64,000 nt of DNA from Streptomyces capitiformicae (GCF_002214185.1 NZ_CP022161.1:8253486-8317485), one strand, 5' to 3'. Shown: positions 8,786 to 16,769, numbered from the stretch's first letter. Program-made: numbers and translations. The notes: generated from the letters alone by a model not told the origin.

Positions 8786-9565
8786 ATGTCTGATCGTGAG
8801 ACGTCTGCTCGTAAGGGGGCGCGCCGGAGCGCCCTGCGTCGCCTCGTCGCCGGTACGGCCTTGGCCGTCACCTCGGCCGTCACCTCGACCGCCGCCATGG
8901 TCGCCGTCACGCTGCCGATGAACGCGCAGGGGGACGAGCGGGCCGGCAAGGGCACGCTGGCGGTCGCGGACCCCGGCTCCACCGGAACCGGCCAGTCCCC
9001 CCTCAGCGACGACGAGATCGACCGTGCTCGTGCCATCGCCCTCGTCACCGACCGCCCCCTGCGCACGATGAGTGAGGACGTCCGGGGTCAGGACGGCGAC
9101 CCACAGTTCCTCACCGCCGCCGTGCCCGAGTCCGCCGACGCCGGCGCCGACGAACGCCTGGTCACGCTCCTCTTCTACGACTACGGCGACGACCGCACCG
9201 TCAAGAAGACCGTCGACCTCACCTCCGGCCGAGTCGTCGAGACCGGATCCGCGAGCGGTGTGCAGCCGCCGCCCGCCGGGCCGGAGGCGCGGGAGGCGCT
9301 CAAGGTGCTGCTGGGGAGCCCGGTCGGGGACGGCGTACGGCAGGACTTCCGTGCCGCCACCGGCGTACCGCTCCTCGACGACCGGAAACTGCGGGTTCAG
9401 GGGCTGACGTACGACACCCCGCCGCGCCATGCCGAGGAGCTGGCGGACTGCGCGGGCGCGCACCGCTGTGTGCGGCTCTTCACGCGGGTGGCGGGCGGGC
9501 CGTGGATCGACACCCGGCAGTTCGTGATCGACCTCAGCGACCGGACGGCGCACCGGCTGCCGTGA
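8786..9565 (+). CDS. Secreted/membrane-anchored protein paired with copper amine oxidase
   Basis: The 259-residue product has a basic N-terminus and a hydrophobic export segment (LVAGTALAVTSAVTSTAAM). The remainder resembles the small N-terminal N2/N3-type domains of copper amine oxidases: LVTLLFYDYGDDRTVKKTVD, VVETGSASGVQPPPAGPEA, and WIDTRQFVIDLSDRTAHRLP. The gene for the catalytic domain follows 65 bp later on the same strand, so the two may represent a split enzyme or an enzyme with an accessory subunit. The ATG at 8786 has GGGGGA 5 nt upstream. A CAACC-N17-GTA element lies at 8720-8744, close to but not identical with the shared promoter of the FG-GAP genes. The split-enzyme reading is an inference. 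Confidence 0.65.
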   Translation: MSDRETSARKGARRSALRRLVAGTALAVTSAVTSTAAMVAVTLPMNAQGDERAGKGTLAVADPGSTGTGQSPLSDDEIDRARAIALVTDRPLRTMSEDVRGQDGDPQFLTAAVPESADAGADERLVTLLFYDYGDDRTVKKTVDLTSGRVVETGSASGVQPPPAGPEAREALKVLLGSPVGDGVRQDFRAATGVPLLDDRKLRVQGLTYDTPPRHAEELADCAGAHRCVRLFTRVAGGPWIDTRQFVIDLSDRTAHRLP

Positions 9566-9630
9566 GGGCCCACCACACGCAGCCTGCACGACCGACCCGA
9601 CGTACGACGACAAGAAGGGGAACACCGGCC

Positions 9631-10980
9631 ATGCGCCGCAAACCGAAGTCCCGCAACCTGAAGTCCCTCACCCGAACCCTGGCCCTGACCGGCGCCGCTC
9701 TCGCCGTCATGGGCACGGGCGCGCCGCTCGCCGCCCCGACGGGCGAGACCGGAGCTGAGCGGGCCGCGGCCACCGCGGCCGCGGCCTGCACCGGAGCCTC
9801 CGCCATCACCAAAACCCTGCCCAGCGGCACGACTTGGCGTATGTGCTGGGCCAACAACCCCACCTCCGGCCTGGTCCTGACCGACGTCACGTACCAGCCC
9901 CGCCACGAGAGCCGGCCGATCCAGGTGCTGGGCCGGGCGGCCCTCGCCCAGATCAACGTGCCGTACGACGACGGCTCGGAGGAGTACAACGACGTCACCC
10001 AGGAGTACTTCGGCGACAGCGCGCTCCCGCTCAGGCCGGCCGACTGCCCCGGCGGTGAACTGCGGAGCTTCCGTGTCGCGGAGTTGGACAGCGACGCGCG
10101 GCGCACGGTGAAGGGGCTGTGCGTGACGACGCAGCCGCGCGGGTTCGCGTACCACGGTCACAGCGAGGACGTGGAGGAGAGGCGGCCGCGTATCGACTCC
10201 GCCCAGGGCCAGGACCTGGTCGTCTACACGATCAACAAGGTCGCCTACTACCACTACGTCACCCAGTGGAACTTCTCCGACGACGGCACGATCACCGCCA
10301 AGGAGGGCGCCACCGGCAACCTCTCGCCCGGCGACTTCGACGCCTCCGACGGCACCGGCTGGCCGGTCGGCAAGGGCGGCGCGGCGAAGGCGCTCAGCCA
10401 TCAGCACAGCGTCCTGTGGAAGCTCGACTTCAAGCCGGACGGGTCCTGGAAGTCGAAGGTCGAGCAGTACGACACGAAGCCGAACGGCACGGACGCCGAC
10501 ACCGGGTACGGGCGACTCATCACCTCCCGCAAGCAGCTGACCAAGGAGTTCGCGGGCGACAACACCAACGACCGCTGGTGGCGCGTGGTCAGCACCGCCG
10601 GCCGGAACAAGGACGGCCACCCGCGTTCCTGGCAGATCGTCCAGCACCACACCGACAAGTACGTACGGCACCCCTGGACCCGGCACGACCTCTATGTCAC
10701 CCAGTGGCACGACTGCGAGCAGTACGCGAGCGACAACGTCGACGCGGTCGGCGAGGGCGCGCCCTGCAAGGACGACGTGGCCAAGTTCGTGAGCGGCGAG
10801 ACCCTCAAGCGCCCCGTCGTCTGGGTCAACGTCGGCTTCCACCACATCGCCCGCGACGAGGACCAGACCCCCATGCCGGTCCACTGGCAGAGCTTCCAGA
10901 TCGTCCCGCGCGACGCGACCGCCATGAACCCGCTGACGCCGGACCGGCTCCACGACCAGGAATTCAACGGGCACAACTGA
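9631..10980 (+). CDS. Secreted copper amine oxidase-family protein with altered cofactor motif
   Basis: The 449-residue product has a signal peptide (LTRTLALTGAALAVMGTGAP) and the catalytic-domain landmarks of copper amine oxidases. These are the copper ligand pair His257-x-His259 (SHQHSVLWKLDF), a third His at 404 or 405 (GFHHIARDEDQ), and the C-terminal MPVHWQSFQIVP. The family oxidises primary amines with a topaquinone made from a Tyr in N-Y-D/E. Here the aligned Tyr is Tyr207 in VAYYHYV: the Tyr is kept, but Asn becomes Tyr and Asp becomes His. Spacing to the His pair (50 and 52 residues) matches known enzymes. It may therefore be active with an unusual site or be a divergent paralogue. 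Start: ATG at 9631, with AAGAAGGGG upstream. Confidence 0.8.
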   Translation: MRRKPKSRNLKSLTRTLALTGAALAVMGTGAPLAAPTGETGAERAAATAAAACTGASAITKTLPSGTTWRMCWANNPTSGLVLTDVTYQPRHESRPIQVLGRAALAQINVPYDDGSEEYNDVTQEYFGDSALPLRPADCPGGELRSFRVAELDSDARRTVKGLCVTTQPRGFAYHGHSEDVEERRPRIDSAQGQDLVVYTINKVAYYHYVTQWNFSDDGTITAKEGATGNLSPGDFDASDGTGWPVGKGGAAKALSHQHSVLWKLDFKPDGSWKSKVEQYDTKPNGTDADTGYGRLITSRKQLTKEFAGDNTNDRWWRVVSTAGRNKDGHPRSWQIVQHHTDKYVRHPWTRHDLYVTQWHDCEQYASDNVDAVGEGAPCKDDVAKFVSGETLKRPVVWVNVGFHHIARDEDQTPMPVHWQSFQIVPRDATAMNPLTPDRLHDQEFNGHN

Positions 10981-11043
10981 CCGGCCACGGCTGGCTGACC
11001 ACAACTCACCAGCTCAGCAAGTCGATCGAACGGGGAGGCAGAC

Positions 11044-11208
11044 ATGCCACGCCGCTGCCACAGCTGCCGCGCCGCCCGCCTCCAGTTCAGGACCTGGTTG
11101 TTCGCCACGCCCCCCCGCGACCAACAGCCCGCACTGCCAAAGCGTTATATCCCCCCAGGGTCGCCAGGGGTGCTGTTACTCACCGTCCTTGTTCGACGTA
11201 CTTCTTGA
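11044..11208 (+). CDS. Possible small Cys/Arg-rich ORF with a TTA codon
   Basis: An ATG at 11044 preceded by GGGGAGG (8 nt) opens a 54-codon frame starting MPRRCHSCRAARLQF. Codon 46 is TTA, the rare leucine codon read by bldA tRNA in Streptomyces. The last 29 bp overlap the SRPBCC gene on the other strand, and the second half has little coding character. The good ribosome-binding site is the main support. No function is assigned. Confidence 0.25.
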   Translation: MPRRCHSCRAARLQFRTWLFATPPRDQQPALPKRYIPPGSPGVLLLTVLVRRTS

Positions 11209-11611
11209 AGTGCTCCAGATCATTGCGGACCACCCGTTCGACCGCGTTCGCCTGGGCGAAGCCTCTCGGGCCGCCGAAGGTGTCCCTGACGGTGTCCGGG
11301 TCGTATTCCAGCCGCGCCTGGACGCGGGTGTGGTTCTTGTCGAGCGGCAGCAGGGAGAAGGAACCCATCAGCTCGGGGGTGCCTCGGGTGTGCCACTCCA
11401 GGACACGGTTGTCCGGGCCGTCGGCGTACTCGGCGTCGACCTCGCGGGTGTGGTCGCCGGCCTCGATGGACAGATGCGCCCGGCCCTTCGCGTCCGTATG
11501 GGCGTCGCGTACTCCGTCCACGAAGCGTGAGTAGTTCTCCACGTGGTGCAGGCTGTCCCAGGCCTTGTCGATCGGGACTCCGACGTCGACATGTTTTTCG
11601 AGGGTGCTCAT
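11180..11611 (-). CDS. SRPBCC-fold (polyketide cyclase/START-like) protein
   Basis: The 143-residue protein shows the SRPBCC pattern. It opens with a strand-helix containing VGVPIDKAWDSLHHVENYSRF, has a central ADGPDNRVLEWHTRG and SFSLLPLDKNHTRVQARLEYDP, and ends in a long amphipathic helix (NAVERVVRNDLEHFKKYVE). The fold encloses a hydrophobic pocket for lipids or aromatic metabolites; ligand and activity are unknown. The ATG at 11611 follows GGAGGT by 6 nt. It ends 69 bp downstream of the anti-sigma-like ATPase gene of whiJ-like cassette 1 and points the same way, so the two may share a transcript. Confidence 0.8.
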   Translation of the reverse strand: MSTLEKHVDVGVPIDKAWDSLHHVENYSRFVDGVRDAHTDAKGRAHLSIEAGDHTREVDAEYADGPDNRVLEWHTRGTPELMGSFSLLPLDKNHTRVQARLEYDPDTVRDTFGGPRGFAQANAVERVVRNDLEHFKKYVEQGR

Positions 11612-11670
11612 GGCCCACCTCCACGGCTCGCGACGTATGGATTTCTCTTTCCAGTGTGCGCCTGCAAGCG

Positions 11671-12072
11671 CTAGTCCGGCTTGGTGCCGAGTTCGCACCA
11701 GACGTACTTGCCGTTCGCGCCGTTCACCGCGAACCAGCCCCAGTCGTCCGCGTACGCGTTCACCAGGCGCAGGCCTCGGCCGGAGGTGGAGGTGTTGGTG
11801 GGGGTGGCGGTGGTGATCGTGGGCGGTGTGGGGTCCGTGTCCCATGCGCCCAGGCGGAAGGCGGGGCCGGACTGTCTGATCTTCATGGCCGCCGGGCCGT
11901 CGGTGTGGCGGAGGGCGTTCGTGACCAGTTCGGAGGCCAGGAGTTCCGCCGGTTCGAGGAGGTCGGTGAGGTGATGGGTGGTGAGGATGTCACGGAGGGT
12001 ACGGCGGCAGATACCTACGGCTCGGGGGTCATGGGGGACGTAGAGCGTGTACTCCCAGTGGGTTTTTGGCAT
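11671..12072 (-). CDS. Anti-sigma-type ATP-binding protein (HATPase, whiJ-cassette partner)
   Basis: The 133-residue protein is a single GHKL ATPase domain of the RsbW-like kind. It has the N-box ELLASELVTNALRH, the G1-like LGAWDTDP and the G2 segment TSGRGLRLVNAYADDWG. Such small Streptomyces ATPases are thought to bind or phosphorylate regulatory partners. In many genomes they sit next to XRE-DUF5753 and DUF397 genes, as first seen at the abaA and whiJ loci. It is divergent from exactly that pair here (12294-13344). The same three-gene layout recurs at 38409-40177. Confidence 0.85.
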   Translation of the reverse strand: MPKTHWEYTLYVPHDPRAVGICRRTLRDILTTHHLTDLLEPAELLASELVTNALRHTDGPAAMKIRQSGPAFRLGAWDTDPTPPTITTATPTNTSTSGRGLRLVNAYADDWGWFAVNGANGKYVWCELGTKPD

Positions 12073-12222
12073 GGGGGTCTCCCGGTGGGGTGGTACGGAG
12101 GAGTGGGGAGCGCTGTGGTCTCAGGCGGTGGCTCTGCCGCGCCCGCCATGGCAGGGCGGTGCGGTGCGCTTCCGGGACGTCCCGGTGTTTCCGCAGCGTG
12201 TGCGTCGCATAACCGACAGTAG

Positions 12223-12254
12223 GGGAACTATTTGATCCGGGGCAAGTAGTTCCC
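12223..12254. promoter_or_regulatory. Perfect inverted repeat GGGAACTA-N16-TAGTTCCC
   Basis: Two perfect 8-bp arms (12223-12230 and 12247-12254) lie in the divergent intergenic region, ending 39 bp before the XRE gene. The place and symmetry fit an operator for the adjacent XRE-DUF5753 regulator. The assignment to that regulator is inferred. Confidence 0.6.
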
Positions 12255-12293
12255 GCACTATGGTGAACCCAACTTCTGGGAAGGGATGGGCAC

Positions 12294-13139
12294 ATGGTCG
12301 CGAGGGCAGTGATCACTGTTCGCCAGGAGCGCCTCGGCAAGGAGCTTCGCAAGTTGAGGGAACGGGCGGGGCTGAGTCTGAGGGAAGCCGCCCGGGCGAC
12401 GGGGATCAACGAGGGCAGGCTCTCCAACACCGAGATGGGCCGCTTCGGTGTGAGCGCGGAACGGGTGCGATTTCTGGCCGCCTACTACAAGGCCGGTGAC
12501 GCCACCCTCGTCGACGCTTTGGCGGGCATGGCGACCGAGCGCGTGCATGGGTGGTGGGAGGAGTACCGAGGGCTGCTCTGGCGTGGGTTTCTCGACCTCG
12601 CGGCGTTGGAGCACCACACGCTGTACGTGCGGTCGTTCGAGATCGTCGACATGCCTGGGCTGCTGCAGTCCGCGGAGTTCGTACGAGCGCTCTACGCGGG
12701 CTCCCCGTCGGAGATGAGCGAGGAGCAGCAGGAACTCCGGGTGGAATTCCGGCTTCGGCGGCAGGCGGTCCTGGACAGGGACGACTTCGTCTGCGATGTC
12801 GTGATCCATGAGGCCGCGCTGCGGATCAGGAAGGCTGATCGGGGGGTTGCCGGACGGCAGCTGCTGCACCTTCTGGAGCAGTCCGAGCGGCCTCAAGTAA
12901 GTGTGCGTGTCGTGCCGTTCGACCGGGACGGCTTCCGGAACAGCAGTCCGATTCTGTTGCTGGACGGTCCTGTTCCCCAGTTGGACACCGTCTTGTTGGA
13001 CGCGCCGCACGGGGGTGCTTTCCTGGACGCTGAGGCTCAGCTCGTTACGTACCGGCGAAGGATCGCCGAGGTGCAGAAGGCCGCGCTCGGCGTCGTAGAG
13101 TCAAGGGACTTCATCCATGATCTGGCTCGACAGTTGTGA
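12294..13139 (+). CDS. XRE-family DUF5753 regulator (WhiJ-like)
   Basis: The 281-residue protein has an N-terminal HTH (residues 13-65, LGKELRKLRERAGLSLREAA and INEGRLSNTEMGRFGVSAERV). A DUF5753 ligand/sensor domain follows, with the usual motifs FEIVDMPGLLQSAEFVRALY, RLRRQAVLD, VIHEAALR, QLLHLLEQSERPQVSVRVVPF and DTVLLDAPHGGAFLD. Proteins of this kind include WhiJ of S. coelicolor, which controls aerial development, and form large paralogous sets. DUF397 follows 10 bp downstream, and the two are presumed to work together. The ATG at 12294 has GGGAAGGG upstream. Autoregulation through the inverted repeat at 12223 is likely but unproven. Confidence 0.9.
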   Translation: MVARAVITVRQERLGKELRKLRERAGLSLREAARATGINEGRLSNTEMGRFGVSAERVRFLAAYYKAGDATLVDALAGMATERVHGWWEEYRGLLWRGFLDLAALEHHTLYVRSFEIVDMPGLLQSAEFVRALYAGSPSEMSEEQQELRVEFRLRRQAVLDRDDFVCDVVIHEAALRIRKADRGVAGRQLLHLLEQSERPQVSVRVVPFDRDGFRNSSPILLLDGPVPQLDTVLLDAPHGGAFLDAEAQLVTYRRRIAEVQKAALGVVESRDFIHDLARQL

Positions 13140-13149
13140 GAGGTGCCCC

Positions 13150-13344
13150 ATGGCAGAGGTGCTCGTTTGGCAGAAGTCCTCCTTCTCCCAGGACGAGAAC
13201 GGAGCCAACTGCCTTGAGATCGCCGCCCCCGAAGCGAACCGCCCCCTCCTCCGCGAAAGCGACGAGCCCGGCAAGGTCATAACCACAACCCCCGCCGGGC
13301 TCGCCGCCCTCATACGGAACCTGCGTCACGGACCGGTCAGGTGA
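13150..13344 (+). CDS. DUF397 small protein (whiJ-cassette partner)
   Basis: The 64-residue protein has the complete DUF397 signature: WQKSSFSQDENGANCLEIA, LLRESDEPGKVITTTPAGLAALI (residue span about 31-53) and a basic tail. DUF397 genes almost always follow an XRE-DUF5753 gene, as here, and are believed to be its functional antagonist or partner in developmental control. Start: ATG at 13150, with AGAGGTG upstream. Its stop overlaps by 8 bp the stop of the convergent peptidoglycan-binding gene, so the two transcripts overlap at their 3' ends. Confidence 0.9.
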   Translation: MAEVLVWQKSSFSQDENGANCLEIAAPEANRPLLRESDEPGKVITTTPAGLAALIRNLRHGPVR

Positions 13345-13837
13345 CCTTGGCCGTCCAGGCGGCCTGCCAGGTGGCGGGGCCGACGATGCCGTCCGGAGTC
13401 AGGCCCTTCTCGGCCTGGAACGTGCGGCAGACCTTCTTCGACCGGGCGCCGTAGACGCCGTCCGTGTCGATCGTCCAGCCGCGTTCCCGCATACGGGTCT
13501 GCCACGTCCGTACGCCGGGGTGACGGGTGTACGGCGGGTACGTGAAGAGGACGCCGGGCCGGGCCGGAGCCTCCTTGTGGGACTCGTCGCCGTCGCCGGT
13601 TCCGGGGGTGATGGGGGCTCGCCAGGCCGCCCGCCAGGTCCGCGGGCCCACCACCCCGTCGACGGTGAGCCCCTTCTCCTGCTGAAAGGCGAGGCACACC
13701 CGCCGGGACTGGGGTCCGAAGGCCCCGTCCACGCCGAGGGACCAGCCCCGCCTGACCATCTGCTCCTGCCACGTACGGGCGCTCCAGTGCACCGTCACGG
13801 GCGGGTAGTGCAGCAGCACGCCGGGCCACTCTCGCAA
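13337..13837 (-). CDS. Tandem peptidoglycan-binding domain protein, 5'-truncated
   Basis: Two PG_binding_1 domains fill this frame (about residues 20-55 and 110-150). Each has the pattern TWQ-x-x-M-x-x-RGW, DGxxGxxSxxVCxxFQxEKGLTxDGxVGPxTWxAAW. Such modules anchor secreted enzymes to peptidoglycan. No signal peptide or catalytic domain precedes them. The only start is a weak TTG at 13837 without a ribosome-binding site, and an in-frame stop (TAG) lies three codons upstream, exactly where an IS5-transposase relic begins on the other strand. The gene therefore looks cut at its 5' end and is probably not expressed as a working secreted protein. Confidence 0.7.
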   Translation of the reverse strand: MREWPGVLLHYPPVTVHWSARTWQEQMVRRGWSLGVDGAFGPQSRRVCLAFQQEKGLTVDGVVGPRTWRAAWRAPITPGTGDGDESHKEAPARPGVLFTYPPYTRHPGVRTWQTRMRERGWTIDTDGVYGARSKKVCRTFQAEKGLTPDGIVGPATWQAAWTAKVT

Positions 13838-13839
13838 TC

Positions 13840-14079
13840 GTGCCTACCTGCGCGCGCGGCGTCCGCTGCACCATCCCGGACAAGGCCGACCAGGCTCGCA
13901 ACCGCAGCAAGCAAGGCCCCAGGGGCGGCGGGCCACCGGCGTTCGACCCGGTCGACTATCGCGAGCGTCACGCGGTCGAGTGCGGCATGAACCGCCTCGA
14001 GCGGCACCGGGCCGTGGCCACCCGCTACGAAGAGTTGGCGGTCCGTTTCGAAGCCACCGTCCTCATCGCCGCCATGAAC
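13840..14079 (+). mobile_element. IS5-family transposase relic (C-terminal 80 codons)
   Basis: The frame reads [36 protein letters not shown] and [19 protein letters not shown]. This is the C-terminal end of IS5-family DDE transposases, including the final catalytic-Glu helix. The N-terminal two-thirds is missing, and after IAAMN the sequence passes directly into the AT-rich promoter of a tetR gene without the transposase stop. It marks a recombination scar. Confidence 0.8.
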
Positions 14080-14081
14080 CT

Positions 14082-14109
14082 AAAAATAATATTGCGGTAC
14101 TATTTTTTT
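14082..14109. promoter_or_regulatory. AT-rich imperfect palindrome at the tetR start
   Basis: AAAAATAATATTG (14082-14094) faces CGGTACTATTTTTTT; the arms match as AAAAATA-TA. The block is far more AT-rich than its surroundings and touches the tetR ATG at 14110, leaving no room for a ribosome-binding site. This fits an autoregulatory operator/promoter of a leaderless transcript. Confidence 0.5.
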
Positions 14110-14700
14110 ATGACGCAACACGCCGACGCTGACACGAGACGCGGCCAGGTCGCCTCCGCGCTGATGAGCGTGGTCGCCGAACGGGGACTGGTGCGGACCA
14201 CCCTCGCTGACGTGGCGCGGACGGCGGGTGTGTCCGTGGGACTCGTCCAGCGCTATTTCCCCTCAAAAGACGAGCTGCTGAGGTTCGGCATCGAGTATGT
14301 CTACCGGCGCGCCGAGGAGCGCATCGCCGCCATCCCGGTCGAGCCGCCGGTCCGGGAGTTCGTCGTGCGGCTGATGGAGACGTTCCTGCCGCTGACGGTC
14401 GAGAGGCGCGCCGAGCTGCGGGTCTGGCTCAGCTTCGTGCAGGCGTCGCTTACCGACGCCGACATGGCTGCGATTCACCGGGACGCTACCGTGCGGCTCT
14501 TGCGGGGTGTCGAGGAGGCATTGAGCGGTGCGCAACGGGCCGGCGAACTCGCCGCGGGTGTCGACACCGAGGCGGAGGCGGCGGCGCTGGTCGCGTTCGT
14601 GGACGGGCTGTGCCTGCACCACGCGGCGACCGGGGACGGGTTCGACGCGTCCCGCATCATCGCCGCGTTGGACGCCTACGTTGACCGGCTGTTCGACTGA
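14110..14700 (+). CDS. TetR-family transcriptional regulator
   Basis: The 196-residue protein has the TetR DNA-binding domain (residues 10-60: [47 protein letters not shown]). An all-helical ligand domain follows. The ATG at 14110 is preferred because the domain begins there and the AT-rich operator ends there; an upstream extension would translate the IS5 relic. It overlaps the GAP-family membrane gene by TGATG, so the pair is one transcript, and this regulator probably represses it. The effector is unknown. The AT-rich control region and the flanking relics suggest that the pair was acquired. Confidence 0.88.
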   Translation: MTQHADADTRRGQVASALMSVVAERGLVRTTLADVARTAGVSVGLVQRYFPSKDELLRFGIEYVYRRAEERIAAIPVEPPVREFVVRLMETFLPLTVERRAELRVWLSFVQASLTDADMAAIHRDATVRLLRGVEEALSGAQRAGELAAGVDTEAEAAALVAFVDGLCLHHAATGDGFDASRIIAALDAYVDRLFD

Positions 14701-15458
14701 TGAGCGCGGCGCTGGCGCTGGCGCTGGCCGGGCTTGGGCTGCTGGACAGCACAAGCTTCGGCACCCTGCTGATCCCCATCTGGCTGTTGCTCACCCCGGG
14801 GCGGGTGCGCGCCGGCCGGATCGCCGTCTACCTGGCTACGGTGGCAACGTTCTACTTTTGCGTTGGCGTTCTCCTGGTGCTGGGGGCCGATGCGTTGCTG
14901 GAGGCCGTCCGGGCGGCCTTCGCCGAAGTTGCCCCGACGCACCTGCGGATCGGGCAGCTCGTCCTCGGTTTCATCGTCATCGCCTTGAGCTACGGGCTGG
15001 AGGCACGCGCCCGCAGCCGGGCGGGCAGACCGGGCCGACTGCAGCGCTGGCGGGCGGCGGCGATGTCGGGTGCCGTGCCGGACAGCGAAGGTCTGGACGG
15101 CCGGGACACGCGGGGCGGAGGCGTGCGCGGCCTGATGAGCCTCGCGTTGGTGGCCACGGCGCTGGAGATCGTCACCATGGTGCCCTACCTGGCGGCCGTG
15201 GGCTTACTCGCGAACGCCGATCTGACCTGGCAGGTCATCGGCGGGGCGCTGGCCGGGTATTGCGTCGTGATGATCCTCCCGGCAGTCCTCCTCGGCGTCG
15301 TCCGCATCGCCGCGCACGACCGCGCCGAGCCAGTCCTGCAGCGGATCAACGACTGGTTCACCCGCAACAGCGCCAAGGCGCTCGGCTGGACTGTCGGGGG
15401 GATCGGCATTGGAATGGCCCTCAACGCCGTGATCGCCCTGCTCGCTCAACACGTCTGA
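14700..15458 (+). CDS. GAP-family membrane protein (Sap/LysE-like transporter)
   Basis: The 252-residue protein has six likely membrane helices. They start at the N-terminus (ALALALAGLGLLDSTSFGTL) and end with WTVGGIGIGMALNAVIALLA; a hydrophilic loop of about 45 residues lies in the middle (ARARSRAGRPGRLQRWR). This is the layout of the GAP/Sap family, related to LysE-type exporters; mycobacterial members help place lipids such as sulfolipid or glycopeptidolipid at the surface. The start codon overlaps the tetR stop. Control by that regulator is expected. The exported substrate is unknown. Confidence 0.8.
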   Translation: MSAALALALAGLGLLDSTSFGTLLIPIWLLLTPGRVRAGRIAVYLATVATFYFCVGVLLVLGADALLEAVRAAFAEVAPTHLRIGQLVLGFIVIALSYGLEARARSRAGRPGRLQRWRAAAMSGAVPDSEGLDGRDTRGGGVRGLMSLALVATALEIVTMVPYLAAVGLLANADLTWQVIGGALAGYCVVMILPAVLLGVVRIAAHDRAEPVLQRINDWFTRNSAKALGWTVGGIGIGMALNAVIALLAQHV

Positions 15459-15956
15459 ACTCGCGTCAGACCTCAGAATCTCCAGCAACCGCAACTTGCG
15501 AAGAACAGCAGCAACCCGTCGAACTCACGGCTGAGCCTGATCCACGTCCAGCAGATCAGCCCGGATCGCACGCGCTCCTACACGCTCGACAGCTGGCGTG
15601 CCGGGTCCGGGAACGGCAGCACGAACCCCTGCAAGCGGAACGCGGGGTGGCTGCCCAACGGGACATACAAGATCAAGCAGTTCTACAACAACCACAACGG
15701 CGGATCGCGCGGCGTCAACGGCATCTCCTGGCTGCTCAACGACCGCAAGTGCCACAACGGCACCCCGCGCACCGAGCTGTTCATCCACAGCGAGATGCTG
15801 CCCAACGGCCGGCCGGGCGGCTCCGAGCCGTACCGCTGGGACGGGAACAGCGACTACAAGTCCAACGGCTGCATCAAGCTCAGGCCGTCCGACATCCGCG
15901 AGCTCAAGAGCTACCGGGCCGACTTCCCGAAGCCGACCAGGCTCTTCGTGTCCTGA
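15459..15956 (+). pseudogene. 5'-truncated L,D-transpeptidase-like gene
   Basis: Directly after the GAP-gene stop the same frame continues open for 165 codons with no ATG or GTG before a late internal one. It encodes a catalytic-domain tail: LSLIHVQQISPDRTRSYTLD, GWLPNGTYKIKQFYNN, TELFIHSEMLPN and the active-site-like SNGCIKLRPSDIRELK, with the Cys codon at 15870. This matches the His...Ser-x-Gly-Cys core of YkuD-like L,D-transpeptidases, which cross-link peptidoglycan. Signal peptide and start are absent, so the gene is a 3' remnant. Its last 46 bp overlap the convergent response-regulator gene. Confidence 0.7.
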
Positions 15957-16672
15957 CAGCAGTGGCGTGGCGCGACGAGTCCGCACTCGTAGGCGAGGAC
16001 GACGGCCTGGGCACGGTTGTACAATCCGAGCTTCGTCATCGCCCGGCTGAGGTGTGATTTGACCGTGGCCTCGCTCACGGTCAGCAGGGCGGCGATCTCG
16101 CTGTTGCGGGAGCCGGTGGCGACGAGCCGCAGCACTTCCAGCTCGCGTGGTGTGAGCCGGTCCAGAGCCGGCTGCGGCTCGTCGCCGTCTCTGCCGGTAC
16201 GGGCGTATGCCTGTACGAGTCGTCGCGCCACGCTGGGCGGGAAGAGGCAGTACCCCGCGGCGACCGTGTGCAGGGCGTACAGCAGTTGCTCCGGGCGGGC
16301 GTCCTTGAACAGGAAGCCCGAGGCACCCGCCCGCAGCGCGGCGTGGACATGCTCGTCGGTGTCGAAGGCCGACAGGGCCAGCACGCGGGGCCGGGATCGC
16401 ACGGGAGCGGACGACAGGATGCGCGCGCAGGCGTCCACACCGTCGAGCTCCGACATCCGCATGTCCATCAGGATCACATCGGGTTCGGTGAGGGCCGCCT
16501 TGGCGACCGCGTCCACACCGTTCACGGCCTCGCCGACCACCCGCAGGCGGGGGTCGGCACGAATCAGCGCGGACAATCCCGCGCGGATCAGATCGTGGTC
16601 GTCCGCGACCAGCACACGTGTCGCACCGCCCTTGCTGCGCGGCTCCGCCGGCAACGGGCTCAATACGGTCAT
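15911..16672 (-). CDS. NarL/FixJ-family response regulator (orphan)
   Basis: The 253-residue protein has a receiver domain (residues 18-135; acidic pair Asp24-Asp25, phospho-acceptor Asp70 in VILMDMRM, Lys in LFKDARPEQ). A LuxR-type HTH follows (LTPRELEVLRLVATGSRNSE and LLTVSEATVKSHLSRAMTKL). It would activate or repress genes on phosphorylation, but no histidine kinase gene is adjacent. Start: ATG at 16672, with AGGGGGA 5 nt upstream. The last 15 codons lie antisense to the end of the truncated transpeptidase gene, and the tail after AYECGL is not typical. The natural 3' end may have been replaced during the rearrangement. Confidence 0.88.
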   Translation of the reverse strand: MTVLSPLPAEPRSKGGATRVLVADDHDLIRAGLSALIRADPRLRVVGEAVNGVDAVAKAALTEPDVILMDMRMSELDGVDACARILSSAPVRSRPRVLALSAFDTDEHVHAALRAGASGFLFKDARPEQLLYALHTVAAGYCLFPPSVARRLVQAYARTGRDGDEPQPALDRLTPRELEVLRLVATGSRNSEIAALLTVSEATVKSHLSRAMTKLGLYNRAQAVVLAYECGLVAPRHCCQDTKSLVGFGKSAR

Positions 16673-16769
16673 GGTGTCCCCCTGTGTGCGTCCGTCTCGG
16701 TCCCTCGGTCTCTCTCGGTCCGAGTCTTGGCCGCTACCAGGTTGTTCGGCTGCCCCCACGGGTTACGGC

